Source: RHKX01 sp963826475
GTDB taxonomy: Bacteria; Actinomycetota; Thermoleophilia; Solirubrobacterales; 70-9
DNA: 64,000 nucleotides
Assembly: GCA_963826475.1 (NCBI GenBank)
Contig: CAWGXC010000003.1
Span: 1,798,001 to 1,862,000 of the forward strand
Direction: 5' to 3'
Each line of letters opens with the position of its first letter. Within the stretch, counting starts at the first letter, position 1. Of this stretch, positions 44,270-52,620 are shown piece after piece. A model generated the notes under the pieces. That model made no database searches, was not told where the DNA came from, and was given only the letters and a program-made list of their open reading frames with translations. A program made the position numbers and the translations under genes.

Positions 44270-45058
44270 ATGACGAGCGGGGCGACGAGCGGCGAGCGGG
44301 CGAAGGCGGAGCAGAGGGCTCTGGAGCTGCTGGAGCCAGATGCGCGCGAGCGGGCGGTGCGCGCACCCGGCGGCTATCTCGACCTCCTCGGCGAGGAGCT
44401 CGCGAGCACCGGCGCCACCCAGGATCTGATGCTGACGCGCGCGGTGCCGATGATCTACGAGCGCTGGTGGCGCCCGACGCTCGGACGTGCCTTCAAGGGT
44501 TTGACGGGCCCGGGAATGGACGAGGAGATGCGCATTGCGCGCCTCTTGCTCGGGCTCTCGGCCGGCCACTCAGTGCTCGACGTCGCCTGCGGCCCGGGCA
44601 ACTTCACGCGATCCTTCGGCCGGGCGGTCGGCGGCGATGGCCTGGCGGTCGGCATCGACGCTTCCGAGACGATGCTCTCGCGCGGGAGCCGCGACCTCGA
44701 TCGCTCCGGCGCCGACAACGTCTGCCTGCTGCGCGGCGATGCGATCGAGCTCCCGTTCCTCGACGCCTCCTTCGACGCCGTCTGCTGCTTCGCGGCCCTG
44801 CACCTGTTCGCGGATCCGTTTGCGGCCCTCACCGACATGACCAGGGTCCTTGCTCCCGGCGGGCGGATCGCGATCATGACCTCGGTGCGCCGACAGATCA
44901 CGCTGCCCCCGTTGAAGCCGGTCCTCGAGCGCGCCAGTGGCATGCGCGTCTTCGAGCACGACGAGATCGTCTCGGCGCTTCAGATGCGGCAGTTCACGAA
45001 CGTTCACCAGCGCGTGTCGGGCCTCGTCCAGTTCGTCGGGGGCAGGCTCGAGCGATGA
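44270..45058 (+). CDS. Class I SAM-dependent methyltransferase
   Basis: The 262-residue protein has an N-terminal helical extension (1-95). A Rossmann methyltransferase domain follows with motif I VLDVACGPGNFTRSFG, motif II GIDASETML and motif post-II LLRGDAIELPFLDASFDAV. It is of the Methyltransf_11/UbiE-like type and acts on a small molecule or lipid; no specific substrate is visible. The stop overlaps the MBL hydrolase start (ATGA). Confidence 0.87.
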   Translation: MTSGATSGERAKAEQRALELLEPDARERAVRAPGGYLDLLGEELASTGATQDLMLTRAVPMIYERWWRPTLGRAFKGLTGPGMDEEMRIARLLLGLSAGHSVLDVACGPGNFTRSFGRAVGGDGLAVGIDASETMLSRGSRDLDRSGADNVCLLRGDAIELPFLDASFDAVCCFAALHLFADPFAALTDMTRVLAPGGRIAIMTSVRRQITLPPLKPVLERASGMRVFEHDEIVSALQMRQFTNVHQRVSGLVQFVGGRLER

Positions 45059-45717
45059 AGGAGCTGGCAGCCGGCGTCGAGCAGCTCAACGGCCTCCCCC
45101 CGAACGCCATCAACGTCTACCTCGTCGGCGACGTGCTCATCGACGCGTCGACGAAGCTGTCGACGCGGCGGATCCTCCGCCAGCTCATCGATCGACCGCT
45201 TTCGCTGCTGGCGCTCACTCACGTCCATCCGGATCACCAGGGAGCAGCTCACGCCGTCTGCGAGGCGCGCGGCATCCCGCTCGCCTGCCACGCCGATGGC
45301 GTCGGGTCGATGCAGGGCGACGAGGATGCGCGGTTGCAGGGGCGGCCGACCGCCATCAACAAGCTCGTCACGGCGCTCTGGGAGGGACCGCCCCATCCCG
45401 TCTCCCGCGTGCTCACGGAGGGCGATGACGTGGCCGGCTTCCGCGTCATCGAAGCGCCCGGTCACGCGCCGAGCGAGGTCATCTTCTTCCGCGAATCGGA
45501 CCGGGTTGCGATCTGCGGGGACGTCGTCAACACGATGAACCTGCTGACGACGCGCCCCCGGATTCAGGAGCCGCCCCACGGCTTCTCACTCGACCCGATG
45601 CTCAACCGCGAGAGCATCAAGCTCCTCGCGAGCCTCGAGCCGTCCCTGATCTGCGCCGGTCACGGGCCCCCGAGCAGGGACCTCGAGGGTCTGAAGAGGT
45701 TGGCGGCGGAGTTCTAG
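45055..45717 (+). CDS. MBL-fold metallohydrolase
   Basis: The 220 residues start at ATG 45055. The metal motif HxHxDH is complete: H56, H58, D60, H61 (THVHPDHQG). Further ligands lie in APGHAPSEV, CGDVVN and the final CAGHGPPS. This is a glyoxalase-II-like/beta-lactamase-fold hydrolase, probably binding two metal ions. It is translationally coupled to the methyltransferase upstream, so the pair may modify and then hydrolyse the same substrate. That link is inference. Confidence 0.88.
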   Translation: MKELAAGVEQLNGLPPNAINVYLVGDVLIDASTKLSTRRILRQLIDRPLSLLALTHVHPDHQGAAHAVCEARGIPLACHADGVGSMQGDEDARLQGRPTAINKLVTALWEGPPHPVSRVLTEGDDVAGFRVIEAPGHAPSEVIFFRESDRVAICGDVVNTMNLLTTRPRIQEPPHGFSLDPMLNRESIKLLASLEPSLICAGHGPPSRDLEGLKRLAAEF

Positions 45718-45804
45718 AGGGGCGCCTCCCGAAAGGACGGTCGGGGGTCGGGAATTGGCCTCGGCCGGGCTGACGAGCAGCCCCTTGGTTCAGACTGCAG
45801 CCGC

Positions 45805-46641
45805 GTGACCGACTTGATTTCCAGCTCGGCCTCCTCCCGCCTCGACCGGCGCTCCTCGCGACGGATCGTTTCGGGGCTGGCGATCGGCTGGCTGGCGATC
45901 CTCGTCAGCGGCTGCGGAGGGGCTTGGTCGAGCACGGTCGCTCATCCGGTCGAGCCGCCCACCCGCAGGCAAGCGCAAGTGGATCCGCCCCCGTTGCCGA
46001 AGCACCTCGATGTCGCCACCCCGCGTCAGGAGGCGGCCGCGAAGCTTGCGCGGTCCGCCCCGGCTCAAGCGAAGGCCGTGACCGAGCCGGAACCACAGGT
46101 CAAGGCCAAGGACATACCCCCGGGGGAGATGCCGGCGGCCTCTGCCGGTACGAATGGCTCGTTCACGCCTCCGCCGCCGTCGGAGCGGAAGTCCATCAAC
46201 GCGCAGACGATGGCCGCCGGCCTGCAGGCCGGCGAGCAGGCGGTCCTGCTGGGGCGCACCGCCCTCGCCCCGCCCGGCGCGCCGCAACCGGTCAAGGCGG
46301 CGATCAGCGCGGCGAACCAGATCGTCGGCCGACCCTACGTCTGGGGTGGCGGCCACGGCTCCTGGTATTCGAAGGGCTATGACTGCTCGGGCTCGGTCAG
46401 CTACGCGCTTGGGGGCGGCGGGCTTCTCTCCGCGCCTCTCACCTCAACGGGCCTCGAGAAGTGGGGTGCTCCGGGGCCCGGGCGCTGGATCACCGTCTAC
46501 GCGAACGCCGGGCACACATACGCGGTGATCGCGGGGCTGCGCTGGGACACGGTCGGGGACGCCCGGGGAACCGGACCCCGATGGCATGCGGAGTTGCCGT
46601 ACCCCAAGGGCTTCGTCGTGCGGCATCCGCCCGGCTACTGA
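45805..46641 (+). CDS. Lipoprotein with NlpC/P60-like peptidase domain
   Basis: The 278 residues start at GTG 45805. A lipobox LVSGC puts the lipid-carrying Cys at C37 after a hydrophobic segment. A Pro/Ala-rich spacer (about 45-165) leads to the domain: VGRPYVWGGGHGSWYSKGYDCSG with catalytic C194, and GHTYAVIAGLRWDT with H237. This variant of the NlpC/P60 fold lacks an obvious SH3 domain. It should cleave cell-wall peptides at the outer face of the membrane. Confidence 0.85.
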   Translation: MTDLISSSASSRLDRRSSRRIVSGLAIGWLAILVSGCGGAWSSTVAHPVEPPTRRQAQVDPPPLPKHLDVATPRQEAAAKLARSAPAQAKAVTEPEPQVKAKDIPPGEMPAASAGTNGSFTPPPPSERKSINAQTMAAGLQAGEQAVLLGRTALAPPGAPQPVKAAISAANQIVGRPYVWGGGHGSWYSKGYDCSGSVSYALGGGGLLSAPLTSTGLEKWGAPGPGRWITVYANAGHTYAVIAGLRWDTVGDARGTGPRWHAELPYPKGFVVRHPPGY

Positions 46642-46678
46642 CGACCGGTAGCCGCACCGGCGCCCCTCGTTGAACGGC

Positions 46679-47860
46679 TCAGACCCGCTGAATCAAAGTT
46701 CCGGTCCCCAAACCGCCACCGCAGCACATCGTGACCAGTCCGACCTCCTTGTCGGTCCGCTCCATCTCGTGCAGCAGCGTCGTCATCAGACGGGCGCCGG
46801 TTGAGCCGAGCGGGTGGCCGAGGGCGATCGCGCCGCCATTGACGTTGACGCGATCCCAGTCGGGGTCGTGCTCGCGGCGCCAGGCGGCGACCACGGAGGC
46901 AAAGGCCTCGTTGACCTCGAACAGATCGATGTCGTCGATCTTCATGCCGTTGCGCTCGAGGATCTTGGTGGTCGCCGGAATCGGGCCGGTGAGCATGATC
47001 ACCGGGTCGACGCCCACGGTCGTCTGGTCGACGATCCTGGCTCGCGGCGTGACGCCGAGCTCCTTGGCGCGGTCGGCGCTCATCAGCAGCAGGGCGGCGG
47101 CTCCGTCGGAGACCTGCGAGCTGTTCCCTGCGGTGATCTTGCCGTCCTCCTTGAAGGCGGGCTTGAGCCTGCTCAAGGCCTCCAGGTTGGAGTCGGGGCG
47201 GATTCCCTGATCGGTGACGAAGGTGTCGCCATTGACCTGGAACGGAATGATCTCGCGCTCGAAGCGGCCCTCCTCGGTCGCCTTGGCGGCGAGCTGGTGG
47301 GAGCGGACGCCGATCTCGTCGAGCTCGGAGCGGGGGATCTCCCACTTGTCGGCGATCATCTCGGCGGAGATCCCCTGGTTGACGAGGTCGAAGCGCTCGG
47401 CGAGCGGGCCGGAGAACGCCATGCCGTGCTCCTGCATGACGGAGAAGCCGTCGGCGAACGAGATGTGGCCCATGTGCTCGACGCCGCCGCCGATGGCGAC
47501 GTCGTGGACGCCGGAGGCGATCAGCGCCGCGGCGAAGTTGATGCCCTGCTGCGCCGATCCGCACTGGCGGTCGACGGTGGTCGCGGGGGTCTCCACCGGC
47601 AGGCCGGCCTCGAGCCAGGCGTTGCGGCCGATGTTCATCCCCTGCTCGCCGAACTGCTGCACGCAGCCGCAGATCACGTCGCCGACCTCGTTGGGATCGA
47701 TCCCGGAGCGGCTGATCAGCTCCGAGTAGACGGTGGCGAGGAGCGTCGAGGGATGGGTGTCCTTGTAGTAGCCCTTTTCCTCATGCCCACGACCGACCGG
47801 CAGCCGCGCCGCCTCCACGATCACTACCTCGCGTCCACCGAACTTACCGCTGTCCCTCAT
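46679..47860 (-). CDS. Thiolase (acetyl-CoA C-acyltransferase)
   Basis: The 393 residues contain the nucleophilic Cys C100 in TVDRQCGSAQQ. The other catalytic blocks NEAFASVVAAW, NGGAIALGHPLGSTGARL and MCCGGGLGTGT complete the set (His and second Cys). FADGFSVMQEHGM and the long loops resemble the FadA5/FadA6-type thiolases that act on bulky or sterol-side-chain substrates. It cleaves 3-ketoacyl-CoA with CoA or makes acetoacetyl-CoA. A divergent MMPL transporter gene and a 3-hydroxyacyl-CoA dehydrogenase follow on the other side, consistent with lipid metabolism. Confidence 0.93.
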   Translation of the reverse strand: MRDSGKFGGREVVIVEAARLPVGRGHEEKGYYKDTHPSTLLATVYSELISRSGIDPNEVGDVICGCVQQFGEQGMNIGRNAWLEAGLPVETPATTVDRQCGSAQQGINFAAALIASGVHDVAIGGGVEHMGHISFADGFSVMQEHGMAFSGPLAERFDLVNQGISAEMIADKWEIPRSELDEIGVRSHQLAAKATEEGRFEREIIPFQVNGDTFVTDQGIRPDSNLEALSRLKPAFKEDGKITAGNSSQVSDGAAALLLMSADRAKELGVTPRARIVDQTTVGVDPVIMLTGPIPATTKILERNGMKIDDIDLFEVNEAFASVVAAWRREHDPDWDRVNVNGGAIALGHPLGSTGARLMTTLLHEMERTDKEVGLVTMCCGGGLGTGTLIQRV

Positions 47861-47941
47861 CGCCTGACCTTTCTGAAGATTGGGGGCGGACGTTAGTCGA
47901 TAGCCGTGATCCCCCGACCCTGTGGGACACTCAGCCGCCGC

Positions 47942-50029
47942 GTGAAACGGTCTCCCCTCACCTTCCCGGCACGGCGCCTGTCCAAGTGGTTCGTGCTGGC
48001 CATCTGGCTCGCCGTTACGGGCGTGGTCGCCGGGTTGCAGCTGCCGACGAAGTTCGACGATGCCCAGAGCAACGAGTCGTCGTCATTCCTGCCCGGAAAC
48101 GCCGAGTCGACCAAGGCGCTGGCGGCGACCACGGAGATCCAGGGTGGGGAGCTGGCCCCGGTCGTCATCGTCTATCGACGAGACGGGGGGTTGACCGGCG
48201 CCGACGCCGAGCGGATCGGATCGGATCGCGATGCCCTCAACGCCGACCTACCGCGCAACACGAGTCCCTACTCGAAGCCGGTCACGTCCCCCGACGGATC
48301 CACGGCCCTGGTGCTGGCGCAGATCAAGTCCGACGGTGAGTCCGAGACCATCACCAACCCCGTCGACGCCGCGCGCGAGCGCCTCGATCAATCGGCGGAG
48401 CCCGGCGTCAAGACGGCCGTCACCGGCGGTGCGGGCTTCTCGGCCGACGCCATCGGCGTGTTCGAGTCCATCAACGGCACCCTGCTCGCCGCCACGGCCG
48501 GCATCGTCTTCCTGTTGCTGCTGATCGTCTACCGCAGCCCCATCTTCTGGTTCTTTCCGCTGATCTCGGTCGGGCTCGCCGAGCTCGCCTCCCGCGGTAT
48601 CGGCTACGGGCTGACCGAGGTCGGCGTGACGGTCAACGGACAGGCCGCGGGCATCCTGCCGGTGCTCGTCTTCGGCGCCGGCACCGACTACGCGCTGCTG
48701 CTCGTCGCGCGCTACCGCGAGGAGCTGCGCCGCCACGACGACAAGCACGAGGCGATGCGCGAGGCGCTCCGCCGGGCGGGCCCCGCCATCGTGGCGTCGG
48801 GGCTGACCGTGATCGCCGCCCTGCTCTGCCTGACCCTGGCTGACGTCCAGGGCACCGCCGGCCTCGGCCCGATCGGCGCGACCGGAATCGCGGCCGCGAT
48901 GGTCGCGATGCTGACGATCCTTCCCGCGATCCTCGTGATCGCCGGCCGCTGGGTCTTCTGGCCCTTCGTCCCACACGTCGGCGACGATGCCGCTGACGAG
49001 ACCCACGGTCTATGGCGTCGCATCGGGGAGCGCATCGCCCTGCATCCACGCCGGGTCTGGGCCGGCACGGTGGTCCTGCTCGCCGTCATGTCGGTGGGCT
49101 GGCTCAACATCGACACCGGCCTGACGCAGACCAATTCGTTCCGCGGGGAGGTGGAGTCCGTGAAGGGGCAGAAGCTGCTCGCCGAGGCCTTCCCGGCCGG
49201 CGCCAGCGCGCTGACGGACATCGTCGTCCCGGACGCCTCGAAGGTCGAGGCCGTCACGGCGGCCCTGCGCACCGACTCGAGCGTGGAGGACGTTCGGCCC
49301 GGCGGAATGGGCCCGCGGGGAACGCTGCTGGAGGCGACCCTGGCCAGTGATCCGTATTCCACCCAGGCCTACGACGACATCGTCCAGATCCGTGAGACCG
49401 TCAAGGCGGCCGGCGGAGAGGCCGTGCTGGTCGGCGGCGCCACGGCCATCGAGGCCGACTTACGGGTCGCCGCGGCACACGACTCCAAGCTGATTCCACC
49501 CGTCGCGCTGCTCGTCGTCCTGCTGATCCTGATCGCCCTGTTGCGCTCGCTGATCGCGCCGCTCGTGCTGATCGGGACGGTGATCATCTCCTTCGCCGCC
49601 TCACTGGGCGTCGGGTTCGTCGTCTTCGACGTGATCTTCGGGTTCGCCGGGAGCGACCCCTCACTGCCCCTGTTCGCGTTCATCTTCCTGGTCGCCCTCG
49701 GGGTCGACTACAACATCTTCCTGATGGCCAGAGTCCGGGAGGAGACCGAAAAGCACGGAACCCGCGAGGGAACGATCCGCGGCCTCGCCGTCACGGGAGC
49801 GGTGATCACCTCGGCCGGGGTCGTCCTCGCCGGAACCTTCGCAACGCTCGCCGTCCTGCCGCTCGTGTTCCTCACCGAGCTCGGGTTCGTCGTCGCGTTC
49901 GGCGTGCTCCTGGACACCTTCCTGGTCCGCTCGATCCTCGTCCCCGCCATCGCCCTCGATCTCGGCGGCCGGACCTGGTGGCCCTCCGCCCTCGCCCGGC
50001 GCAGCGATCACACCGGGACCGGATCGTGA
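47942..50029 (+). CDS. MMPL family (RND-type) transporter
   Basis: The protein has about 695 residues from GTG 47942; GTG 47906 would add 12. The MmpL plan is visible: an N-terminal TM; an extracellular porter-like domain (about 40-165); five helices including FGAGTDYALLLVARYREELRR; a second extracellular part; and a second five-helix set with LGVDYNIFLMARVREE. The TM Asp-Tyr pairs carry the proton path. It exports lipids or hydrophobic compounds. The stop overlaps the next gene by four bases (GTGA). Confidence 0.92.
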   Translation: MKRSPLTFPARRLSKWFVLAIWLAVTGVVAGLQLPTKFDDAQSNESSSFLPGNAESTKALAATTEIQGGELAPVVIVYRRDGGLTGADAERIGSDRDALNADLPRNTSPYSKPVTSPDGSTALVLAQIKSDGESETITNPVDAARERLDQSAEPGVKTAVTGGAGFSADAIGVFESINGTLLAATAGIVFLLLLIVYRSPIFWFFPLISVGLAELASRGIGYGLTEVGVTVNGQAAGILPVLVFGAGTDYALLLVARYREELRRHDDKHEAMREALRRAGPAIVASGLTVIAALLCLTLADVQGTAGLGPIGATGIAAAMVAMLTILPAILVIAGRWVFWPFVPHVGDDAADETHGLWRRIGERIALHPRRVWAGTVVLLAVMSVGWLNIDTGLTQTNSFRGEVESVKGQKLLAEAFPAGASALTDIVVPDASKVEAVTAALRTDSSVEDVRPGGMGPRGTLLEATLASDPYSTQAYDDIVQIRETVKAAGGEAVLVGGATAIEADLRVAAAHDSKLIPPVALLVVLLILIALLRSLIAPLVLIGTVIISFAASLGVGFVVFDVIFGFAGSDPSLPLFAFIFLVALGVDYNIFLMARVREETEKHGTREGTIRGLAVTGAVITSAGVVLAGTFATLAVLPLVFLTELGFVVAFGVLLDTFLVRSILVPAIALDLGGRTWWPSALARRSDHTGTGS

Positions 50030-50847
50030 GCGCAGCCGGCTACGCGCGTCCGGCCGTCGCCGGCAGCGGCGCGATCGCGCAGGGGGTGGCGGCTGCCACG
50101 ACGACGCTCGGCGAGGTCCGGCTGCTCGTTCGCAGCGACGCCTCGGCCGCGAAGGCCGAGGCCGGGATCGCGAAGTTCTGCGGCAAGCTCGACGGCGCGA
50201 GCGGCGAGCGCGTCCGGATCACCACCGACCCGGCTGACCTCGCCGGCTGCGACCTCGTCGTCGAGGCGATCGTCGAGGATCACGATGCCAAGGTCGCCCT
50301 GCTGAGGTCCCTCGCCGTTGCCTGCCCAGCTGCCGACCTGGCGACGACGACCTCCTCACTCGGGATCGCCGAGCTCGGATCCGGTGCCGGCGTTCCCGAG
50401 CGGTTCTTCGGCCTGCACGTCTTCAACCCGGTTACCCGGATGGAGCTGATCGAGCTCTGCCTACCCGCCGCGCTCGCATCCGGGGTCGCCGAGCGTGCGC
50501 GCGCCTTTTGCGCGGCGATCGGCAAACACGCGGTCGAGGTGCCCGACCATGCCGGCTTCGTCGTCAACCGACTCCTCTTCCCCTACCTCTTCGACGCAGT
50601 CCGGCTGCTGGAGGACCTCGATCTGACGGCCGCGGACGTCGACGCATGCATGTCGATGGGCGCCGGTCAGCCGATGGGCCCGTTGAAGCTGCTCGACTTC
50701 GTCGGCATCGACGTGGCCGTCGCGATCGGCGAGAGCCTGCACGAGGCGAGCGAGTCCGAGTACCACCACCCGCCGCAACGGCTCATCGACATGGCGTCCG
50801 CCGGCAAGCTCGGCCGCAAGAGCGGCTCGGGCTTCTACGACTACTGA
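50026..50847 (+). CDS. 3-hydroxyacyl-CoA dehydrogenase (3-hydroxybutyryl-CoA type)
   Basis: The 273 residues start at GTG 50026. The NAD site GSGAIAQG is near the N-terminus. The catalytic His is in FFGLHVFNPVTRMELIE, the Asn in GFVVNRLLFPYLFDAV, and the C-terminal domain ends GRKSGSGFYDY. The N-terminal NAD-binding half is slightly short (the first strand starts at AVAGSG). It oxidises 3-hydroxyacyl-CoA, possibly with the thiolase encoded at 46679. Translationally coupled to the MMPL gene. Confidence 0.92.
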   Translation: MSAAGYARPAVAGSGAIAQGVAAATTTLGEVRLLVRSDASAAKAEAGIAKFCGKLDGASGERVRITTDPADLAGCDLVVEAIVEDHDAKVALLRSLAVACPAADLATTTSSLGIAELGSGAGVPERFFGLHVFNPVTRMELIELCLPAALASGVAERARAFCAAIGKHAVEVPDHAGFVVNRLLFPYLFDAVRLLEDLDLTAADVDACMSMGAGQPMGPLKLLDFVGIDVAVAIGESLHEASESEYHHPPQRLIDMASAGKLGRKSGSGFYDY

Positions 50848-50862
50848 CGCCGGTCCCGGGAG

Positions 50863-52185
50863 CTAAGCGGGTTCCTCGTCCCCGGGGCCGATCGGCGGCC
50901 CGTCCGGGTGGATCCTCAAGGCGACGATCCGGTTCTCGCGAACGGACTCGACCCTGATCGTGTGGCCGTCGGCCTTGATCGAGTCGCCGCGCGTGGGTAG
51001 GCGCCCGAGCTCGCTGAAGACGTAGCCCCCGATGGAGTTGTAGGCGTCGGTGTCGACCGGCAGCTGGATGCCTGCGTCCTCGAGGTCGCCGAGCGGGACG
51101 TGGCCGCGGACGTACCAATCGCCGTCGTTGAGCTTGCGCACCGAGTCGGCCCGAGGGTCCGTCTCGTCCTCGATCTCCCCGACGACCTCCTCGAGGATGT
51201 CCTCGATCGTCGCGATGCCGACCGTGCGGCCGTACTCGTCGACGACGACGGCGATCGAGCTGCGTTGCCTCTGCAGCTCGGCGAGCAGGTCGTCCAGCGC
51301 CTTCGTCTCGGGGATGATCGGAGCGGAGCGGACCGCGGGCTCGATCGAGGCATCGGCGCCGGCGCTCATATAGAGGCGGATGAGCGAGTTGTTGTGGACG
51401 ATCCCGCGCACGCGGTCGGGGTTGTCGTCTTCGATCACGACCAGGCGCGTGTGGCCGGATGCGACGCAGCGACGCAGCGCGTCCTCGACGGTGTCGGAGG
51501 AGTCGACCGTGACGACCGCGGGGATCGGGGTCATCACCTCACGGGCCTCCTGCTCGTGCAGGTGGAAGACGCCGCCGAGCATCCCGGCCTCGCTGGCCTC
51601 GAGGTCCCCGCCCGAGCGGGAGTCGGCGATGATCGCCTTCAAGTCGTTGGCGTCGTGGTGCTCCTCGATCTGGCTCGGGTCCACGCCGAAGAGTCGGATC
51701 AGGAAGTTGGAGGCCCCGTTGAGAGCCCAGCTGAACGGGGCGGTCAGCACGTGGAACCAGTCGAGGGGAACCGCCAGCAGCAGAGCCGCCTGCTCGGCCC
51801 GGTTGATCGCGACGATCTTCGGGACCTGCTCGCCGATGGTGATGTGCAGTGAAGTTGCGAGGGTGAACGCGATCGCGAACGCGATGGCCGTCGAGAGGCC
51901 ATGAGAGACGCTCCCCTCCAAGGCCGGCTCGATCAGGCTCGCGATCGCCGGCTCGCCGAGGAAGCCGATTCCGATCGAGGCCATCGTGATCCCGATCTGG
52001 CAGGTGGAGAGATACCGATCGATCTCGTCGAGCTGGCGGACGACGCGCTTCGCCCGGCCGCTGCCCTCCCCGGCGAGCGTCTCGAAGCGGGAGCGCCGCG
52101 AGCGCACGAGCGCGAACTCCCCGGCGACGAACATGCCGTTGAGGAAAACGAGGACGATCAGGCCGACGAGGGCGACGGCGGTCAT
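50863..52185 (-). CDS. DUF21/CBS/CorC domain membrane protein (hemolysin-C or CNNM-like)
   Basis: The 440 residues start with four TM-type segments (DUF21/CNNM, about 1-190): ALVRSRRSRFETLAGEGS, IGITMASIGIGFLGEPAI. Two CBS domains follow (about 205-340: VMTPIPAVVTVDSSDTVED; DRVRGIVHNNSLI), then a CorC/HlyC domain near the end (DGDWYVRGHVPLGDLED, YVFSELGRLPTRGD). Members are Mg2+/Co2+ transport-related proteins. The CBS domains probably bind adenosine nucleotides. It is divergent from the decarboxylase operon. Confidence 0.92.
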   Translation of the reverse strand: MTAVALVGLIVLVFLNGMFVAGEFALVRSRRSRFETLAGEGSGRAKRVVRQLDEIDRYLSTCQIGITMASIGIGFLGEPAIASLIEPALEGSVSHGLSTAIAFAIAFTLATSLHITIGEQVPKIVAINRAEQAALLLAVPLDWFHVLTAPFSWALNGASNFLIRLFGVDPSQIEEHHDANDLKAIIADSRSGGDLEASEAGMLGGVFHLHEQEAREVMTPIPAVVTVDSSDTVEDALRRCVASGHTRLVVIEDDNPDRVRGIVHNNSLIRLYMSAGADASIEPAVRSAPIIPETKALDDLLAELQRQRSSIAVVVDEYGRTVGIATIEDILEEVVGEIEDETDPRADSVRKLNDGDWYVRGHVPLGDLEDAGIQLPVDTDAYNSIGGYVFSELGRLPTRGDSIKADGHTIRVESVRENRIVALRIHPDGPPIGPGDEEPA

Positions 52186-52361
52186 CGCGAGTCCCCCGAC
52201 GAGGGCGAACGAAAGCTCATCGCGAGATTAGGCGCGGAGGAGATCCCCAGCCCGTCAGGGCGGGGACCGGTACTTCGAGGCGGGTCGTCATGCACGGCGA
52301 CGACGGGAGGCTAGCAGCCGCCACCGCGGTCACCATGGGCCCGAGGATAAGGCCCGCTTAT

Positions 52362-52395
52362 TGCTTCGTCAAAGCATTGCGATTGCGCTTAATCG
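52362..52395. promoter_or_regulatory. AT-rich candidate operator with two short palindromes
   Basis: Within the 260-base gap upstream of the arginine/polyamine unit, TGCTT-N5-AAGCA (52362-52376) and CGATT-N6-AATCG (52380-52395) lie side by side in an unusually AT-rich patch. They could be a regulator site or promoter. The rest of 52186-52445 shows nothing definite. Confidence 0.3.
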
Positions 52396-52445
52396 TCCTT
52401 GCGGCGACCATGGAGCCACGCCTGAAACGAACAGAGGGAACCACC

Positions 52446-52562
52446 ATGAGACGAATTTCCGACATCACGAAGCGCGTCATCGACGGACTCGCTCGCGGCC
52501 ATGCCTACGCGCCGCTCGCCGGCTCACCGGGCGAGCACGCCGACGGGCCGTTCAGCGCATAG
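52446..52562 (+). CDS. Small ORF of 38 codons ahead of the decarboxylase gene (candidate leader peptide)
   Basis: ATG 52446 has AGAGGG 7 bases upstream, a better ribosome site than those of many neighbours. The product begins MRRISDITKRVIDGLARG and ends with GPFSA. It is basic at the start and has no signal or membrane segment. It stops 58 bases before the GTG of the decarboxylase. A translated small protein or a leader controlling the operon would both fit. No known family is recognised. Confidence 0.45.
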   Translation: MRRISDITKRVIDGLARGHAYAPLAGSPGEHADGPFSA

Positions 52563-52620
52563 CTCGAGCCGGATCGGGGCTCCTCGGACACGACCCGCGT
52601 CCGGCCACTACCGTGGAGCC

